NCBI RefSeq assembly: GCF_001431415.1
Contig: NZ_LDJI01000042.1
Location: 1 to 36,216 of the forward strand
Length of the DNA stretch: 36,216 bases
DNA from: Stenotrophomonas humi
GTDB lineage: Bacteria; Pseudomonadota; Gammaproteobacteria; Xanthomonadales; Xanthomonadaceae
Direction: 5' to 3'
The notes below the pieces were generated by a model. That model saw only the letters and a list, made by a program, of their open reading frames with translations, ran no database searches and had not been told where the DNA came from. Made by a program: the position numbers and the translations under genes. Shown here in pieces: positions 36,193 through 36,216 of this stretch. Each line of letters starts with the position of its first letter. Within the stretch, counting starts at the first letter, position 1.

Positions 36193-36216
36193 GGTCGGCT
36201 CGCTACGACGGAAACG

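Overview
The window is a GC-rich chromosomal segment that most resembles a Xanthomonadaceae gammaproteobacterium, probably Stenotrophomonas or a close relative. The signs are the radC-coaBC-dut-algC block, a kdpFABCDE operon, an exonuclease/AmpG pair like ampN-ampG of S. maltophilia, an anmK-M23-tyrS block running towards an rRNA operon, and dispersed CCTTCTCCC/GGGAGAAGG palindromes. I assigned the taxon from gene content, not from a search.

Layout. (1) 1-490 is the edge of a mobile island. It holds an IS-like terminus (1-21), a decayed IS3-family transposase (about 22-430) and a transposon end with two 20-bp-period repeats finishing in ...TGACA at 490. This end sits inside comM, which is cut after codon 281; ubiK and a P-II gene follow. 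(2) 2186-4043 is a divergent pair: a lipopolysaccharide-kinase-like protein and an LpxO-type lipid A 2-hydroxylase. (3) 4182-7166 holds the polyamine genes speE and speA, divergent around a repeat-bearing spacer. (4) 7251-10107 holds a PepSY-phoP-phoQ operon and a second, divergent PepSY gene; the spacer carries a PhoP-box-like direct repeat. (5) 10467-13955 holds ydfG, a SPOR protein and argS. (6) 14079-18935 holds radC, divergent from coaBC-dut-algC, where AlgC carries a long membrane-anchored N-terminal part. (7) 19037-26923 is kdpFABCDE on the minus strand, with a TTTTTA-N5-TTTTTA operator upstream. (8) 27432-31244 holds pyrE and a DUF4124 gene, divergent from a Crc/ExoIII-like gene and ampG. 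(9) 31324-35738 holds a small ribbon-helix-helix gene, anmK, an M23 peptidase and tyrS. (10) 36063-36192 holds two near-identical strong promoters that most likely drive an rRNA operon beginning just past the window.

How the genes work together. Much of the window concerns the envelope: lipid A hydroxylation, PhoPQ sensing, peptidoglycan endopeptidase, SPOR protein, muropeptide import (AmpG), anhMurNAc recycling (AnmK) and exopolysaccharide/LPS sugar phosphates (AlgC). The rest is mostly core housekeeping (ArgS, TyrS, CoaBC, Dut, PyrE, RadC, SpeA/SpeE, UbiK).

The most interesting feature is the transposon end in comM. The break lies at a GGCGGT stretch encoding the Gly-Gly-Gly motif, abutting ACCGC on the plus strand. 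This matches what I recall of the attachment site of comM-targeting Tn7-like elements (the Acinetobacter AbaR/Tn6022 type). The body of that element is outside the window.
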